From an uncultured Dehalococcoidia bacterium (GTDB lineage Bacteria > Chloroflexota > Dehalococcoidia > Lucifugimonadales > CATQGZ01): DNA of 14,439 nt. A program made the position numbers and the translations under genes. Shown one piece after another: positions 12,582 through 14,439 of this stretch (its first letter is position 1; every line of letters begins with the position of its first letter). Below the pieces are notes generated by a model. The model made no database searches. It was not told where the DNA came from and saw only the letters and a program-made list of their open reading frames with translations. The stretch lies in the NCBI GenBank assembly GCA_958295685.1, contig CATQGZ010000004.1:1-14439 (forward strand), written 5' to 3'.

Positions 12582-13264
12582 GCATCTATCCACAATACGC
12601 GGTACACCAGCCGGTCGTCACGATGCGGCCGGCTCGTGTGCCCGGCCACCGCGAATCCCCATGACTCCATCTCCCGCTCCAGCGAGTCTGGCCCAACGCC
12701 CTCACCGTGGTACGTCCCGACTATGAGCCGGCCGCCCTCGGCCACGAGGTCGTCGAGAATTCGCCGCGCGAGGTCGCGGCGGCGGCGGCTGGGCGCGTAC
12801 TCCAACCCTGTCCGCACGAAGTCGAACCGCTGGGCCGCGCGCCAGGTCATGACGTTGCCGGTATAGATCCGGCCGGCCCAGTTGGGCAAGCGCTCGCGGG
12901 CAAGCTCTACCAGCTCTGGCGAGATGTCCAGCCCGTAAGGCTGGACGCGGAGGCCGCGTTCAACCGCCCATCTCTTCATGCACTCCATCAGGAAGCCGTT
13001 GGCGCATCCCACGTCCAGGAACGAGCCGTCCCCGTCTATGGCGTCGCAGATGAGGCTCCTGGCGTAGTTCCATCCGTCCTCGTCCCCCATCTTCCCGGAC
13101 TGGCCCCATGGCGTATCGGCGGCAAGGTACGCCGGGGTGATGACCTCCGCTACTTGGCGATGCCACTCGGCCTCGTCGATCTCCCCGGACTCCAGGGCCG
13201 CCTCCACGCGCTCGGTCAGCCAGTGGGCCTTATCCTTGACCGCCGCTATCGGCTCTCTATCCAT
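12578..13264 (-). CDS. SAM-dependent class I methyltransferase, substrate unknown
   Basis: A 228-residue protein with a Rossmann methyltransferase core. Motif I is FLDVGCANGFL (82-92), the acidic loop GLDIS (111-115) would hold the SAM ribose, GN at 136-137 lies in the motif II/III region, and RRILDDLVAEGGRLIVGTY (167-185) is the typical strand 4/5 region. The first ~75 residues are a helical cap that may shape the substrate site. The start at ATG 13264 overlaps the stop of the preceding TIM-barrel gene by 8 bases (ATGGATAG), which indicates translational coupling; no close Shine-Dalgarno is present. A start at 13330 would overlap by 74 bases and adds an Arg-rich tail with no family signal. 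Its stop codon lies within CTAG shared with the convergent lipoprotein gene. The substrate cannot be deduced. Confidence 0.85.
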   Translation of the reverse strand: MDREPIAAVKDKAHWLTERVEAALESGEIDEAEWHRQVAEVITPAYLAADTPWGQSGKMGDEDGWNYARSLICDAIDGDGSFLDVGCANGFLMECMKRWAVERGLRVQPYGLDISPELVELARERLPNWAGRIYTGNVMTWRAAQRFDFVRTGLEYAPSRRRRDLARRILDDLVAEGGRLIVGTYHGEGVGPDSLEREMESWGFAVAGHTSRPHRDDRLVYRVLWIDA

Positions 13265-14099
13265 ACCGCGCCGCAAACGCCTCCGGGAATCCTGCCGTCT
13301 TGCCAAGCACGTACTCAGGGGCGAGATCACCCGTGTCCGGATGGAACAGAGCCTCGAACATGAACATACCCGCGTACTCGATGTCCCTCAGCGCGGCGAA
13401 CACCTCCGCCCATTCGAGGTTGCCGTCCATTGGCGATATGTGGTCCCTCTCCAGGAAGTCGTGCAGGTGCAGATGTATCAGCCTGCCGCCGCACTGGGCG
13501 AGCGTCTGCCGCGCCCGGTCTGACTTCACGAACGGGTTCACGCCGTCCGCGTCCCGCGTGTGGCCCACGTCAACGACCATGCCGAACCGCTCCGAGCCGA
13601 TTACGTCCACGAGCGCCATGTAGTCCTGCAGGTTCTGCCCGTTCTCGTTGGCGAGCCTGATGGACGACCCTTCCAGCGCCTCGAGCGTCTCCAGTATCGT
13701 CCTCTCCGACTCGTCCGACGTCCCGAAGTGGCACACCAGCACGTCCGCGCCCATCTCCTCGGCGACGCGCGCGGCTGCAGCCGCCTCGCGCGCGGCCGCC
13801 CGCCGCGTGGTCTCGTCCTGCGACTCGTAAGGCAGGGTCGGGCCGTGCGCCGACACTATCCTCACGCCCTGCTCCCCGCACTCGCGGACCACCTCGCGCG
13901 CCTGGTCTCGGCTGCCGAAGTCGAAGTGGTCGGGCGACTTTATCCCGCACACCTCCATGTTGGCGATGCCCGCGGCTCGAAACGCCGCCACCTCTCGCGC
14001 TCCCAGCCGCGCCTTCTCTCCACTCAGGGGGAACGCCGATGTTGACGCTCCCAGCCTGTCCCTAATCTCGTCGGCAGTGTACGGCAGAGCGCTGACCAT
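13257..14099 (-). CDS. Sugar phosphate isomerase/epimerase-like TIM-barrel protein
   Basis: A 280-residue protein of the xylose-isomerase-like/AP-endonuclease-2 TIM-barrel family. Barrel-strand motifs and likely metal or active-site residues are visible: NMEVCG (E49), VSAHGP (H85), LVCHFG (H124), LANENG (E152), MVVDVGHT (D177, H180), LIHLHLHDF (H211, H213) and MFMFEAL (E249). These match a divalent-metal centre used for isomerising or epimerising sugars. Related members also cleave DNA or open lactones, so the substrate is open. Start at ATG 14099: AGGAG lies 7 bases upstream, and the family homology begins shortly after; a longer form from 14192 would add a Lys/Arg/Pro-rich tail unlike a domain. 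It overlaps the methyltransferase gene by 8 bases and follows the HTH_40 gene by ~93 bases, so a minus-strand operon is likely. Confidence 0.87.
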   Translation of the reverse strand: MVSALPYTADEIRDRLGASTSAFPLSGEKARLGAREVAAFRAAGIANMEVCGIKSPDHFDFGSRDQAREVVRECGEQGVRIVSAHGPTLPYESQDETTRRAAAREAAAAARVAEEMGADVLVCHFGTSDESERTILETLEALEGSSIRLANENGQNLQDYMALVDVIGSERFGMVVDVGHTRDADGVNPFVKSDRARQTLAQCGGRLIHLHLHDFLERDHISPMDGNLEWAEVFAALRDIEYAGMFMFEALFHPDTGDLAPEYVLGKTAGFPEAFAARYG

Positions 14100-14139
14100 G
14101 GGTTCTCTCCTTTTGCTCCTGATGCTCCCTGATTGTACG

Positions 14140-14182
14140 CCCATCCCAACCTCTTGTCCCTTCCCCTCAGGGTGAGGATGGG
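14140..14182. repeat. Intergenic inverted repeat between HTH_40 and TIM-barrel genes
   Basis: CCCATCC (14140-14146) and GGATGGG (14176-14182) are a perfect 7-bp inverted pair. Inside them CCTCA-GGG-TGAGG (14165-14177) forms an alternative hairpin sharing two bases. There is no T-run in either direction, so it is not a classic terminator. It resembles dispersed intergenic palindromes. Confidence 0.35.
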
Positions 14183-14192
14183 GCTTGCACAA

Positions 14193-14439
14193 CTAACGCG
14201 CGTCCCCGCCGCTGGAGTTCTGCCGTATGTGCAGTCGCACCAGCCTGATCTCCTCGAACGAATACCCGCCGCCCAGCCGGTCCTTCACGGGCGCCAGGCG
14301 GTCACTGTCCTCGACTCGGAGGGCATACTCTATCCGCGCGTACTTGTGCGGCGGCGGCAGGATGTGGGTGACGTCGAACGGCTCGCCTGATTCTGCAAGC
14401 CGTTCCAAGTGCGTGAGCGCCGTCTGCTGGGCGATGCCG
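14193..14439 (-). CDS. C-terminal end of a protein with an HTH_40 domain, possibly RecQ-like helicase (5' end outside window)
   Basis: The frame is open to the window edge, so only the last ~81 residues are visible. They begin GIAQQTALTHLERLAESGE, a helix-turn-helix-like pattern (sTi..HL..l...Ge). They continue with a stretch matching the tail of HTH_40 domains: IEYAL..., LAPVKDRLGGGYSFEEIRLVRLHI (the 'kLkpike.lg..ysydeIRlvra' pattern). Such domains commonly close RecQ-family ATP-dependent DNA helicases, and some stand alone. The residues after LHI are a short polar tail. Without the helicase motifs the assignment remains tentative. It lies ~93 bases upstream of the TIM-barrel gene on the same strand. 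Confidence 0.6.
   Translation of the reverse strand, partial: GIAQQTALTHLERLAESGEPFDVTHILPPPHKYARIEYALRVEDSDRLAPVKDRLGGGYSFEEIRLVRLHIRQNSSGGDAR

Noticed and set aside
12707..13363. 218-codon plus-strand frame opposite the methyltransferase, plus 13560-14045 opposite the TIM-barrel gene
   Set aside because: Antisense shadows without family signal; the minus-strand genes show intact motifs and overlapping operon structure.
1..14439. tRNA or rRNA genes
   Set aside because: No cloverleaf-like segment with a TTCRANNC T-arm or rRNA-like sequence was noticed in any intergenic gap; gaps are short and accounted for.

Overview
This window looks like chromosome from a high-GC, uncultured Chloroflexota-type bacterium (SAR202/Dehalococcoidia-like). 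The clues are lipoproteins whose lipid-anchor cysteine is followed by long Pro/Thr/Ala/Glu linkers (APEPTA-type), tandem LppX/LprG-like domains, and a DUF1501/DUF1800 pair. The lineage is an inference from protein style; there is no rRNA or other marker gene to settle it.

Layout. (1) 1-313: the 3' end of moaA (molybdenum cofactor synthesis). (2) 362-4009: a tandem direct duplication of about 1.85 kb, each copy holding one minus-strand surface lipoprotein gene plus its leader. The second copy carries a run of 16 G (sense strand) seven bases before its start codon, where the first copy has 5 G; this is the most eye-catching small feature of the window. (3) 4081-7870: a probable plus-strand operon of a DUF1501 protein, a DUF1800 protein and a six-bladed NHL propeller. 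Neither DUF protein has an export signal, although relatives are usually exported, and both intergenic gaps contain small palindromes with a GTAGGGGCG-like core. (4) 7877-11419: a lower-GC accessory patch with defence-like genes: a one-chain GmrSD-type DUF262-DUF1524 nuclease with its own near-consensus promoter, and, convergent to it, a NYN-LOTUS RNase-like protein preceded by a small two-helix membrane protein of the superinfection-immunity family. (5) 11613-12581: a thioredoxin-like lipoprotein. (6) 12578-14439 on the minus strand: a partial protein ending in a RecQ-type HTH_40 domain, then a xylose-isomerase-like TIM-barrel enzyme and a SAM methyltransferase overlapping by 8 bases. The methyltransferase and the convergent lipoprotein gene end inside the same CTAG.

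How they work together. The moaA end and the lipoproteins are separate units. DUF1501, DUF1800 and NHL are likely co-transcribed and may form an intracellular complex (inference). The region 7877-11419 reads as an inserted defence cassette between GC-rich housekeeping genes. The strongest candidates for something undescribed are the possibly phase-variable lipoprotein pair, the signal-less DUF1501-DUF1800-NHL unit, and the GmrSD/NYN-LOTUS/Imm cassette. All GC and identity statements are estimates by eye.
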